From Rhizobium laguerreae (GTDB taxonomy: Bacteria; Pseudomonadota; Alphaproteobacteria; Rhizobiales; Rhizobiaceae): a stretch of DNA of 64,000 bases. Positions 19,009 to 27,097 of this stretch are shown one piece after another. The translations under genes were made by a program, and so were the position numbers. The DNA lies in the NCBI RefSeq assembly GCF_002008165.1, contig NZ_MRDM01000015.1, positions 107,805-171,804 of the forward strand. Reading direction: 5' to 3'. How positions within the stretch are numbered: position 1 is the stretch's first letter; each line of letters begins with the position of its first letter. Under the pieces are notes generated by a model. That model was given only the letters and a program-made list of their open reading frames with translations. It was not told the DNA's origin and did not search any database.

Positions 19009-19188
19009 TCATTCGGCGTGGCGCGATTTGGCGCATGCTTGCATGTCAGTTGCTTGCAATTCTCGATGGTGGGTGGATGGAATACCGTGGCGGGGAACGT
19101 TAAAGAGGTTGGCGATCGGGTCGTGTACGGAAACGAAACGCTGAAGGTGTCGCGCTGACTTGAAGCGCTTCATGATCCTCTCCCGCCG
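19009..19188 (-). pseudogene. IS6-family transposase C-terminal fragment
   Basis: MKRFKSARHLQRFVSVHDPI and ANLFNVPRHGIPS match the C-terminal end of IS6-family transposases (RRFKS..QAQRFLS.HD.I.NLF.). Only about 55 codons remain, oriented opposite to the adjacent IS6 fragment. Confidence 0.65.
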
Positions 19189-19257
19189 TCGGACGGGTTG
19201 ATGAGAGGGTACTGTCACATTGATTGAGCGGTATGGAATTGAGGTAGCAGCGCACCC

Positions 19258-19485
19258 ATGACCGTGAGTGCACCGACATACAGGAACCGCGGCTATCGGA
19301 TCGAAATCGTAGCCCGTGCTGTCTGGCTCTACTTTCGCTTTAATCTGAGCCTGCGCGATGTCGAGGAAATGCTGCTTGATTTCGGGATCGTCGTTTCCTA
19401 CGAGACCATCCGCCGATGGTGCCGAAAGCATGGCCTTGATTATGCGCGCCGCATACGCCGCAAGGCGCCGATGAAAGGCGATGTC
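19258..19485 (+). pseudogene. IS6-family transposase N-terminal fragment
   Basis: YRIEIVARAVWLYFRFNLSL then RDVEEMLLDFGIVVSYETIRRWC is the N-terminal HTH of an IS6-family transposase. It is cut off at 19486 by an IS3-family element. Confidence 0.8.
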
Positions 19486-19569
19486 AGAGCTGGCTCGGGA
19501 AATCTGCACAGCGGGGATAAGTGGAATTTCTGCCTGACTTCGGCTTAGATGCCAGGAACAGGAGATACC

Positions 19570-19881
19570 ATGACGAGACGACCGCGCCGGAACCATAGCC
19601 CGGCTTTCAAGGCAAAAGTGGCGCTCGCCGCCATTCGAGGCGAGCAGACGCTGGTGGAACTGTCCCAGCAGTTTGACGTGCACGCCAACCAGATCAAACA
19701 GTGGAAAGACCAGCTCCTTGAGGGGGCGACAGGCGTTTTCGGTGATGAAACCAAGGCGGAACCGGCGGGACCAACCGTCGATGTCAAAACCCTGCATGCC
19801 AAGATCGGCGAACTGACACTGGAGAACGATTTTTTATCCGGTGCGCTCGGCAAAGCGGGATTGCTGGGCGGAAAGAAATGA
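19570..19881 (+). CDS. IS3-family transposase OrfA
   Basis: A 103-residue protein with the OrfA HTH (HSPAFKAKVALAAIRGEQTL, then VELSQQFDVHANQIKQWK) and a C-terminal leucine-zipper segment (LHAKIGELTLENDFLSGALG). The ATG at 19570 follows AGGAGATACC. It overlaps orfB by ATGA, and the transposase would be made as a frameshift fusion. Confidence 0.85.
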   Translation: MTRRPRRNHSPAFKAKVALAAIRGEQTLVELSQQFDVHANQIKQWKDQLLEGATGVFGDETKAEPAGPTVDVKTLHAKIGELTLENDFLSGALGKAGLLGGKK

Positions 19882-20708
19882 TCGACCGCGAGCATAAACT
19901 GTCGGTCGTGCGCCAAGCGAAGCTTCTCGGCTTCAGCCGTGGCAGCGTCTATTATCTGCCTCGTCCGGTGTCTGACGGGGATTTGGCCCTGATGCGACGG
20001 ATTGACGAATTGCATCTCGACTACCCCTTTGCCGGAAGTCGGATGTTGCAAGGGCTCTTGAGGGGAGAAGGGCTGGAGACTGGGCGGCTGCACGTCGCCA
20101 CGCTGATGAAAAAGATGGGCATCGAAGCGATCTACCGTCGGCCGAACACCTCCAAACCAGCGCCTGGACACAAAATCTATCCCTACCTCCTGCGCAAGCT
20201 GGCGGTCACCCGACCCAACCAGGTGTGGGCAATGGACCTGACATATATTCCGATGGCACGGGGCTTTGTCTATCTCTGCGCCGTCGTCGACTGGTTCAGT
20301 CGAAGGGTTCTGTCGTGGCGGCTGTCGATCACGATGGAAGCAGCCTTCTGCATAGAAGCGGTCGAGGAGGCACTTGCCCGTTATGGCAAGCCGGAAATCT
20401 TCAATACCGACCAGGGATCGCAGTTCACCTCCATCGACTTCACGGCGGTCCTGAAGAAAGCATAGATTGCCATCTCGATGGATGGCAAGGGCGCGTGGCG
20501 GGACAACGTGTTCGTTGAACGGCTCTGGCGGTCGATCAAATACGAGGAGGTTTATCTCCACGCCTACAAGACCGTATCCGAGGCCCGCGTCGGCATTGGC
20601 CGATATCTGACCTTCTACAATGGCCGACGCCCACATTCATCCCTTGACCGGCAGACGCCGGATCAGGCCTACTTCAACGCGCTGACACCAATGATGGTGG
20701 CGGCATAA
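19878..20708 (+). pseudogene. IS3-family transposase OrfB with internal stop
   Basis: An integrase-core (DDE) transposase: VWAMDLTYIPMARGFVYLCAVVDWFSR (first Asp), FNTDQGSQFTS (second Asp) and NVFVERLWRSIKYEEVYLHAY (Glu). A TAG at 20463-20465 separates LKKA from IAISMDGKG just before the catalytic glutamate segment, where relatives have a sense codon. The element is probably defective. Confidence 0.85.
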
Positions 20709-20899
20709 TCGAGGCAGAAATCCACTTAGCGAAACGCCCGAAACTGTTCAGACAAACCGAACCAGCTCTGTTGTCGGAATTGTTGACCAGCCATTTTCGA
20801 GCGCATGGGTGACGAAGACTTCGGCCAGCGTCTTGAATCCCAGACATTATGAGTGCCTAACTTGAGTTGATGCGCCAGCTGGACGAGTTGATGCTGGGT

Positions 20900-21115
20900 G
20901 ATGTTTGCGCTTTATGAATTTCAGTCGGTCGAGGGTGCACCCTTTCGACCGGAACAATCATCGGGTCTGAAGTTCGGTTGCGACGAAGCAGCTCGCGGGA
21001 TGGGGCAACAGAGTGTAGACAAGTTCTTCGAAAACGCGCGTCCGCAATACTGAACGGTCGCTGCCTCATCATGTCGTCGCCATTTAATTTCGCTTCAAAT
21101 CCAGCAATGCGCTAC
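20900..21115 (+). pseudogene. Truncated copy of the phosphoribosyltransferase-like gene found at 36-37 kb
   Basis: From about 20907 the frame reads FALYEFQSVEGAPFRPEQSS and LKFGCDEAARGMGQQ, nearly the same as the start of the gene at 36185-37030. It ends in a stop after about 50 codons, though the DNA similarity continues to about 21110 in broken frames. Its position next to the RiPP cluster is probably accidental. Confidence 0.7.
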
Positions 21116-21200
21116 ACGTCCAAGTCTCCGTAAATTGCTACAGGTTCGCTTTGATATTTGTGCCCCATCCCTCGAGTTCCAAGAGCATATGCACGCAACC

Positions 21201-23150
21201 TTAGCCGCCGACACGTCGGTCTAAATAGCCTCCTGGAAACGCGGTCAGAGCGGGCATTGGCGTACAGGGGTTCCAAAGTGGAAGCCCAACCAAGCGGGCG
21301 TCCAGCCGGACAATCAGCTTGCGAGCAATAAGGTCTGCAGTCGCCTCCTCAATCTCCATCAGGCTCGCCCCCTTCAGCTGTCCACCCAGGCGGGCCTCTG
21401 GCATGCCTTGATCAGCAGCCAGTAGGATTTCACGCGCCAGGCCCTTGACTCCCTGTTCACGCTCCGCTGCGACCTCACGTGTGTCCTCGACTATAATCTC
21501 GTCACCGGTGTCGCGCATCGATAACATGGGTGGCGTGAGGCCGCACCATGCGTCCCCCCAGGCATCCATACCTTGAATAACCGCCTGAACTCCGGGGCGG
21601 CGTTTTGCGTCAAGTGCGCGGAAATCGCGGCCGGCATCATCGTCTTCACTGTCTTCGAAGTAGTAAACCTGATCAGCAAGATCGCGCTCAGAGAGCGGAT
21701 AGACATAGCGATAGGAAGCCGCCGGGCTGAGCGTCAGCCCATATTGGTCGGCTGCGCGATGATAGAGACTGAAGCGCTGGTAGCGCAATCTGACAGCGTG
21801 TCCCGGCTGCAGATGATGCAGCAGCGGCAACAAGCGGCCCATTTGAGCGTACCAGGCGTCGCTTTCGCGGGGGAAGCCCCACAGAATACTCCAAATGACC
21901 CGCATGCCGAATTGGCGACACCATTTCAGGAGTTGAACATTTTGCGCTGCCGTCGTTCCCTTGCCCATAAGCTTCAAAGCGCGGCTATCCAGGCTCTCGA
22001 TACCTGGTTGGATGCAGCGGACACCGCCTGCGGCCAACTTCTCGACTTCATCGCGCTTCAAATTGGCTTTGACTTCAAAGAAGATGGCGAGCTTTTCGGG
22101 TAGGGCGACGAGGCGAGGCAATGCCTTTTCAACATAGTCATTCGCCAGAATGTTGTCCACGGCCTCGATGCGCGACGTGCCGTAGCGCTTGGACATCTCG
22201 ATCATCTCCTCTGACGCTTGTGCGGCCGGCTTCTGGCGATACGTCATCAATGCGCCGTTCAAGCCGCAGAACGTGCAGGGGCTGCTGCGCTGCCACCAAC
22301 AGCCGCGAGAGAACTCCATCGGCAGCCCGGGATGCACGCGGTCGGCATAGAGCGAACTCTGAAGCTCGGCAAAATAATCCGAAAAATCTGGCAGCGGCAG
22401 GGCATGCATATTCTCGACCACTGCGCGGTGCACCAAGTCGCCTGTCAGCGTGGCGGGATCGCCGGCCTGGCGATGAGCTGGGCCGAAAACGCCGAACGGC
22501 AGGTCGGCTGCTGGGATGTCGCGACCATGAGTGAGGATGTCGCGACAGAGCCCTCCGATCAGTGTGTCGGCCTCCCCCGACACGACGTAGTCGACCCACG
22601 GGAACCGCGCATGAGTAGTACGTCCCATCACGGATTCACAATTTGCACCTCCCATGAGGGTGATTAAGCCTGGTGCGAGCTCCCTCAAGCGTCGCAGCAA
22701 CGCGAGCGAGGGAACATGCTGATTGAATGTTGAGGTACAGCCGACCATAGCCGGCCGTTCCTTCAGTATCTTGCCGCATGTCCAATCGATGAAGCCGCCG
22801 ATGAGCGAACGCAGCTTGAGGAAATTAGCACGAAGCTCGGCCTCATTATTATGTGGGCACGGATTGCGCCGGAAGTACCGTTCGAGGAACAGGGCGTGGT
22901 TGGGTTCGAAGTCGGGAAATGCGACGCCTGCGAACAGCCAGTCAACAAGCGCTTCCTCCGGAGGGGAAGTTTCAAGTAAATTATAGTCGGCGAGGCCAGC
23001 GTATTCCAGAAACCAGATATTGGCATAAACTATCCTCGATCTCAGGCCGGCCCGCGTCAGCGCCGACTTCAGCAGGCCAAGCGCCAACGACGGTCGTTCA
23101 ACTGCTGACATCGGCATGTTCACCAGGAAGATCTGCATATCGGGGCTCAT
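21201..23150 (-). CDS. RiPP-maturation B12-dependent radical SAM C-methyltransferase
   Basis: A 649-residue protein. The first 200 residues form a cobalamin-binding-like Rossmann domain (IFLVNMPMSAVERPSLALGLL; ITLMGGANCESVMG). Then comes a radical SAM core whose cluster motif is CWWQRSSPCTFCG, a C-x7-C-x2-C spacing characteristic of the RiPP C-methyltransferase subfamily. Further core strands follow (IEAVDNILANDY, GIESLDSRALKLMGKG). It overlaps the epimerase gene (ATGA), showing coupling. The inferred role is methylation of unactivated carbons on the Nif11-like precursor. It resembles the PoyB/PoyC type of proteusin pathways in architecture; the target residue is unknown. Confidence 0.85.
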   Translation of the reverse strand: MSPDMQIFLVNMPMSAVERPSLALGLLKSALTRAGLRSRIVYANIWFLEYAGLADYNLLETSPPEEALVDWLFAGVAFPDFEPNHALFLERYFRRNPCPHNNEAELRANFLKLRSLIGGFIDWTCGKILKERPAMVGCTSTFNQHVPSLALLRRLRELAPGLITLMGGANCESVMGRTTHARFPWVDYVVSGEADTLIGGLCRDILTHGRDIPAADLPFGVFGPAHRQAGDPATLTGDLVHRAVVENMHALPLPDFSDYFAELQSSLYADRVHPGLPMEFSRGCWWQRSSPCTFCGLNGALMTYRQKPAAQASEEMIEMSKRYGTSRIEAVDNILANDYVEKALPRLVALPEKLAIFFEVKANLKRDEVEKLAAGGVRCIQPGIESLDSRALKLMGKGTTAAQNVQLLKWCRQFGMRVIWSILWGFPRESDAWYAQMGRLLPLLHHLQPGHAVRLRYQRFSLYHRAADQYGLTLSPAASYRYVYPLSERDLADQVYYFEDSEDDDAGRDFRALDAKRRPGVQAVIQGMDAWGDAWCGLTPPMLSMRDTGDEIIVEDTREVAAEREQGVKGLAREILLAADQGMPEARLGGQLKGASLMEIEEATADLIARKLIVRLDARLVGLPLWNPCTPMPALTAFPGGYLDRRVGG

Positions 23151-24607
23151 GTCGTGCCCTCGCCACTACGCCAGGCCAAGCGTTCGTCGAGGTCCTCTTC
23201 GAGCAACCCTCTTAAGTGCAACTGGTCGAGCTCATCGGCAACTGCTATGGCGCTCGCTCCATCCGTTACGATCTGCGCAACCAACTCCGACGCAGTACAA
23301 CGGCCACCTGCGATCAGGTCGCCAACGGAGGAGGCGGCGTTGTCGGGCACCTGATACTCAATGTGGCAAGATCGGAGGAGGAAGTGATGGCGCTTGGGCT
23401 CGTACTGCAAGTCCCCGCGGAAGCGGATCGGCCGGTTGGGAGGCGGGCTCTCGTGCATGTGGTCATCGATCATGCTCTGGACTTCGTCCCGGAACTCGTC
23501 TGACGTTCCGAAGAAACGTTCATCCACGATGCGATAACCGAGAGGCCAACGTCCGCTCGCCGGTACCGGCGTCACCAATTGCACACGCCGCCGCGGCATG
23601 TTTACGAGAAAGCCGGAAACGCAGGCGATCGTCGAGTGATCGCTCTCAGATTCCATGGTTGCATCGCCGTTTTTGACTGCGCTGAGTTTCTCCTTTCGCG
23701 CGCGGCCGGCGAAAGCTTTTGAACTTCGCATCTCCTTGCCCTGCAGCACGAGTTCAACGCCCATCAGCTCCTCGGGCGAAAATATCGCGTGGATCTGATT
23801 GAGTTGAGCAGTGCTCAGCACGGAAAAGCGATTGGTCACGCAGCGGTAGCGTTTGAACAGCTCGAGCACGCGCTTGGTGAGTGCCAGATCCTTGAGAGGC
23901 ATTGCCGTCGTTGTTTGCGGCAATGTGCCGGTGATTTGATAATAGTCGAAGAGAAAGCGGTCGTAGTCGGGATTATCCATCGGATCTGTGGCGCAATAGC
24001 AGAAGCCAGTGCTTGCTGCCGAACCAAACATTTCCCTCGCGACGCCGACCACGCCGCGCCACAGGTGGGCATGGCCTTTGCTATATTCAAAAAAACCTTT
24101 GAACCGGCCCGCCGAGAGACCGCAAAACCAGCAGCCCCCGGTGCAGCCTTCGCTCAGCTCGAAAGCAATGACGGGGTGCGTGATCGACTTTGCCGATGAG
24201 CCCAAAACGTCATCGCAGCGGCGCATTTGGCGCTCGCGCCAGGCATGGAAACGGGGGGAGGCCACCGACATATTGCCTTGGTCGCGCAGGATGTCGCGAT
24301 GGCGCACCATCTCGTCCATATACTCACGCCAAGTTACAGCCAATGGCCACGACTTACACTCCGGCGTGCGATAGAATTTCCGGTAGCTGGAATGCCAGAG
24401 CGGCAGCATCTCCATCGGGTCGACTTCAATCCCATAGCGTGCGGTTACGCTACGGGGGTTGTCGACGTTCTCCGAAAGCGCGCTCTTGAATGCCGCGTCG
24501 CCGGAGAGGCATTCCATGAAGCGCTTAATATTGGCCAGCGTGCGGACCTCTCCAGGTGTCCGCCGGTTAAAGATCTGTCGATAGTGTTCCTTGGCAGAAT
24601 GCGCCAC
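23147..24607 (-). CDS. RiPP-maturation radical SAM peptide epimerase (PoyD-like)
   Basis: About 486 residues. The radical SAM motif is CTGGCWFCGL (C-x3-C-x2-C) about residue 145, followed by core strands FCYCATDPMDNPDYDRFLFDY and TTTAMPLKDLALTKRVLELF. Spacing and flanks match the peptide epimerases that convert L- to D-residues in RiPP precursors. I chose the GTG at 24607, eight bases after GGGAGG. An ATG at 24637 lies at the edge of a strong hairpin, and a TTG-started frame to 24751 would overlap the precursor. It sits between the precursor and the methyltransferase. The substrate is inferred to be the adjacent Nif11-like peptide. Confidence 0.85.
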   Translation of the reverse strand: MAHSAKEHYRQIFNRRTPGEVRTLANIKRFMECLSGDAAFKSALSENVDNPRSVTARYGIEVDPMEMLPLWHSSYRKFYRTPECKSWPLAVTWREYMDEMVRHRDILRDQGNMSVASPRFHAWRERQMRRCDDVLGSSAKSITHPVIAFELSEGCTGGCWFCGLSAGRFKGFFEYSKGHAHLWRGVVGVAREMFGSAASTGFCYCATDPMDNPDYDRFLFDYYQITGTLPQTTTAMPLKDLALTKRVLELFKRYRCVTNRFSVLSTAQLNQIHAIFSPEELMGVELVLQGKEMRSSKAFAGRARKEKLSAVKNGDATMESESDHSTIACVSGFLVNMPRRRVQLVTPVPASGRWPLGYRIVDERFFGTSDEFRDEVQSMIDDHMHESPPPNRPIRFRGDLQYEPKRHHFLLRSCHIEYQVPDNAASSVGDLIAGGRCTASELVAQIVTDGASAIAVADELDQLHLRGLLEEDLDERLAWRSGEGTT

Positions 24608-24637
24608 GAGGTTGACCTCCCATTTCCACTTTCTCAT

Positions 24638-24669
24638 CGGTCCGGGGGTGAATGAGTACCCCCGGACCG
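24638..24669 (-). promoter_or_regulatory. Perfect stem-loop between RiPP precursor and epimerase
   Basis: CGGTCCGGGGGT (24638-24649) pairs exactly with ACCCCCGGACCG (24658-24669), a 12-bp GC-rich stem with an 8-base loop. It begins six bases after the precursor stop. There is no U-run, so it may act as an attenuator or as an mRNA-processing/stability element that keeps precursor levels above enzyme levels. It also abuts the upstream ATG of the epimerase and could hide it. Confidence 0.8.
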
Positions 24670-24674
24670 TCTGA

Positions 24675-25031
24675 TTAGACGAGGACCGCAGCGACCACGA
24701 CAATCGCTTCGGCGGCTTCAAAGACCGTCGTTGCCGCTTCTGCCGCCTCAACAGCGGTGGTGGCGGCCACGATGGTCTGGACTGCTTTGATAGAGGTCAC
24801 AACGTCGGAACGGAGCTTGCCGACAGCTGGATCGGTCTGCTTGTCAGTCATACCACCCGGGCTTCTGGCTTTTATGTAGCTCTTTGCCTCATCGATCGTG
24901 AAATCGTAGCCGTGCGCCTTTCCGCTTGCCACCAGTGATGCAAGACCGGTAGCATGCTTTTTCACGTATTCTAGCAGGTTGACGTCTTTCCCCAGATCGC
25001 CAACGAAACGCGCAATTTCAGCTTTGGACAT
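24675..25031 (-). CDS. Nif11-like RiPP precursor peptide with Val/Ala-rich core
   Basis: A 118-residue peptide. Residues 1-58 look like a Nif11-type leader: SKAEIARFVGDLGKDVNLLE at the start, a central A/G-rich helix, then GYDFTIDEAKSYIKA. A PGG at 58-60 could be a double-glycine cleavage site. The remaining 58 residues end in a strongly hydrophobic tract built of Val, Ala, Thr, Ile with spaced Glu, including the repeat TTAVEAAEAA / TTVFEAAEAI and a terminal VVVAAVLV. There is no Cys, so lanthionines are excluded. The start has AAGGAG seven bases ahead. It is next to an epimerase and a C-methyltransferase, so a D-residue-containing, C-methylated peptide is expected. No protease or exporter gene is adjacent. 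Confidence 0.85.
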   Translation of the reverse strand: MSKAEIARFVGDLGKDVNLLEYVKKHATGLASLVASGKAHGYDFTIDEAKSYIKARSPGGMTDKQTDPAVGKLRSDVVTSIKAVQTIVAATTAVEAAEAATTVFEAAEAIVVVAAVLV

Positions 25032-25123
25032 CTTTAATCTCCTTCACGTATTCCAGCAGGCTGACGTCTTCCCCAGATCGCCAACGAAACGCTTAGGTTC
25101 AGTTTTGGACGTCTTTAATCTCC
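24961..25123. repeat. Tandem duplication of the precursor leader start
   Basis: Two direct copies of about 82 bases: 24961-25042 (functional start) and 25043-25123 (upstream copy). By eye they differ at about eight positions plus one deleted base. Each spans the ribosome site and the first 27 codons of the leader. In the upstream copy the start codon is ACG instead of ATG and the deletion shifts the frame, so it is a dead second precursor start. Confidence 0.85.
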
Positions 25124-25170
25124 AGATCGCCTCGAGCTCAGAGAGCCTTGGCCGTGCGTGAAGCATGATA

Positions 25171-25250
25171 CGTCTTCGGCGTCTCTCCAACATCGACATC
25201 CTCATCGCGGATGCCGGCGAGCACGGCCGTCGTTTATCAGATTGCGGCAT
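25171..25250 (-). pseudogene. Mosaic scrap: TPP-enzyme start codons joined to a phaC fragment
   Basis: On the minus strand 25250-25229 reads AGGAGGTTTGTT then MPQSDKRR, the same start as the TPP-enzyme A gene at 27098. From 25227 to 25171 it matches the phaC stretch at about 31023-31080 (VLAGIRDEDVDVG), in another frame. This marks the recombination that brought the nif promoter module next to the RiPP genes. Confidence 0.75.
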
Positions 25251-25293
25251 AACAAACCTCCTGACGGTTTAATTACGATGTGACGGTACTAAG

Positions 25294-25443
25294 TCAACGG
25301 CCATTAAGCTGCCGCGCCAACAAAATTACCTGCTCCATCGGAGCAAGGCCTTTCGCGACGGCTTCGGCGGCGGAGACAATTTTGGTAGTGGACTTGCCAA
25401 TTCCGCCCTTTCCATAGAATGCGATCTGACGCAGAGCTGCCAT
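25294..25443 (-). pseudogene. nifH 5' fragment fused to a CoA-transferase start (copy 1)
   Basis: A 49-codon frame starting MAALRQIAFYGKGGIGKSTT, the invariant NifH N-terminus with its P-loop, then KIVSAAEAVA, the start of a CoA-transferase, then 19 residues I cannot place. It has a GAAGGAACCCC leader. It could be translated as a short peptide from the nif promoter but has no NifH function. Confidence 0.85.
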
Positions 25444-25528
25444 GCTTGGGGTTCCTTCATGTGTTCGAAGCAATGCGGTTATCCCGCACCGCGGATGCGG
25501 CGGCCCATCCGCTGCCTCGCAATAGCTC

Positions 25529-25543
25529 TCAAGATTCGTGCCA
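25529..25543 (-). promoter_or_regulatory. Sigma-54 (-24/-12) promoter, facing the RiPP cluster
   Basis: TGGCACGAATCTTGA on the minus strand: GG and TTG are spaced as in TGGCAC-N5-TTGC, differing at the last base. It is the standard rhizobial nifH promoter position, about 85 bases ahead of the nifH' start and about 500 bases ahead of the RiPP precursor. Confidence 0.85.
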
Positions 25544-25630
25544 AGCCGGCCGATTTTGCTGACGAACAACTATTCGCTGCTATTTCAGCGATGTGGGCGG
25601 AAAATACGCGATTGGGCGAAGACGAATGCG

Positions 25631-25646
25631 TGTCGCGAAGCTGACA
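25631..25646 (-). promoter_or_regulatory. NifA upstream activator site (copy 1)
   Basis: TGTCGCGAAGCTGACA on the plus strand, i.e. TGT-N10-ACA, lies about 90 bases upstream of the -24 element, the usual place for NifA binding. Confidence 0.8.
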
Positions 25647-25665
25647 AAGGTGACGACGATGTGGT

Positions 25666-26639
25666 GGGTTGGCGTGGAGAATTTCGGTTAATCGGGTCAT
25701 CTGGAACTGCATTTGTCGACTTACGACCCGCGCAGGAAAAAATTAAGCGGAGATCGCATTGTCCCGAATTTTGATAGAGGGGGAGGCTGATCGCCGATGT
25801 CTGTCGCAAAGTAGAAGCTTCTAACGCGACCTTCTAAATTAGCACAAAATATACCGGTCTGATGCCCTCGCAAGTGAAGCGTCAACGCCATTTTGGAAGG
25901 GCGAACGTCAAGCTGAAGCGAACTGTCGCCGAGCTATCGCTGAACAAGACCGTGCTGCAGGGGTGTCACCTTCGTTCATGCAAGCGTCATGATTATTCAG
26001 GTCGCAGGCGCACGGCGAGAGCCTCGCTGAGGTCACCCACACCAACGGGATCGTCCGCCTCCCTGCGCAAGGCCTTGGCATCATCAAGCAGGGAATCGCT
26101 GTGTTCGGACTTTTCCTGCATGCCGGACAATCGTCCTTCGGAGATCCTGCTTTCGCCTGACGCTCTTCGCTCAATTACAACGCTCTGGCATAGTGATGGA
26201 CGAAACGATCGATCAACATGCCGTAAATCCTGTGAAAAAAGGCTTCGTGCCCGAACTCTTTATTCCGAACGGAGCGTGCGGACCTGTCATCATGACCAGC
26301 TGCAACAGCACTCCAGGCGCGCAGGGCCGGATACATTTATGAAACGGCAAGCGTCATTTGCTCGACGTCGTGGTCCCTTGAGTGGGGAGAGGCCGCTCAA
26401 ACATTTTTGGCCGATGGCGGAGCAGGCGCGCGCGCCAGACGGCAACATTATGCAGGGTACCAGATGCGGGACGAGGTTACCTCGTCCTGGTGAATGGGAT
26501 CGCTCGCCGCGGCGCTTGATCGATGATCCCACCGGAGACAGCGCTATTGGGTAAGTGGGATCGTATCCCAGGGAGTGGTTTAGCGCGATAGCACTGGCCT
26601 GCCAGTGTTTTCCGGTGGGGTCGGCTGTTGATGACAATC
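25666..26639. other. Spacer between the two nif-promoter arms
   Basis: About 1 kb between divergent nif promoters. Apart from an IS3 OrfA scrap (25880-25965), the open frames here (25862-26554 and others) have no recognisable protein pattern, so I call no gene. Confidence 0.5.
25880..25965 (+). pseudogene. IS3-family OrfA coiled-coil fragment
   Basis: NVKLKRTVAELSLNKTVLQ matches the C-terminal zipper of IS3 OrfA proteins (ENARLKRLVADLSLDK..LQ). Only about 28 codons remain. Confidence 0.5.
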
Positions 26640-26663
26640 AACTTACGACATCGTCGTCGCCTT

Positions 26664-26679
26664 TGTCACCTTCGCGACA
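26664..26679 (+). promoter_or_regulatory. NifA upstream activator site (copy 2)
   Basis: TGTCACCTTCGCGACA, a TGT-N10-ACA site about 90 bases upstream of the -24 element. Confidence 0.8.
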
Positions 26680-26766
26680 CGCATTCGTCTTCGCCCAATC
26701 CCATATTTTCCGCCCACATCGCTGAAATAGCAGCGAATAATTGTTGGTCAGCTCAATCGGCCGACT

Positions 26767-26781
26767 TGGCACGAATCTTGA
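26767..26781 (+). promoter_or_regulatory. Sigma-54 (-24/-12) promoter of the first polyester operon
   Basis: TGGCACGAATCTTGA, identical to the other two copies in the window. Confidence 0.85.
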
Positions 26782-26866
26782 GAGCTATTGCGAGGCAGCG
26801 GATGGGCCGCCGCATCCGCGGTGCGGGATAACCGCATTGCTTCGAACACATGAAGGAACCCCAAGC

Positions 26867-27016
26867 ATGGCAGCTCTGCGTCAGATCGCATTCTATGGAA
26901 AGGGCGGAATTGGCAAGTCCACTACCAAAATTGTCTCCGCCGCCGAAGCCGTCGCGAAAGGCCTTGCTCCAATGGAGCAGGTAATTTTGTTGGCGCGGCA
27001 GCTTAATGGCCGTTGA
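26867..27016 (+). pseudogene. nifH 5' fragment fused to a CoA-transferase start (copy 2)
   Basis: Protein identical to the copy on the other strand (MAALRQIAFYGKGG...). It stops 81 bases before the TPP-enzyme A gene. It is a remnant of the promoter's original gene and may serve as a leader cistron. Confidence 0.85.
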
Positions 27017-27097
27017 CGTTCCTGCCGAAAAGATCATAATTCGGCAAATGACGGCTTGATTCCATCATATCGCAACTAAACCGTCAGAAGGCATACT

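Larger units (their letters stand above)
19486..20769 (+). mobile_element. IS3-family element inserted in an IS6 relic
   Basis: The ends are similar inverted repeats: AGAGCTGGCTCGGGAAATCT at the left and, read inward on the other strand, AGAGCTGGTTCGGTTTGTCT at the right. OrfA and OrfB lie between with the usual overlap. It interrupts the IS6-like transposase. About 1.28 kb. Confidence 0.8.
25229..25665 (-). repeat. Left arm of inverted repeat carrying the nif promoter module
   Basis: This arm is an inverted copy of 26640-27112. The central 250 bases (25292-25543) are almost identical to 26767-27018; similarity is lower towards the NifA site and the downstream start codons. It places a NifA/sigma-54 promoter pointing at the RiPP genes. 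Confidence 0.9.

Noticed and set aside
24961..25123. A CRISPR-like repeat
   Set aside because: Two adjacent copies with no spacers; it is a tandem duplication of leader coding sequence. No CRISPR array was seen anywhere in the window.
26867..27016. A functional nifH gene
   Set aside because: Only the first 20 codons match NifH; the cluster cysteines and the remaining 270 residues are absent in all three copies.
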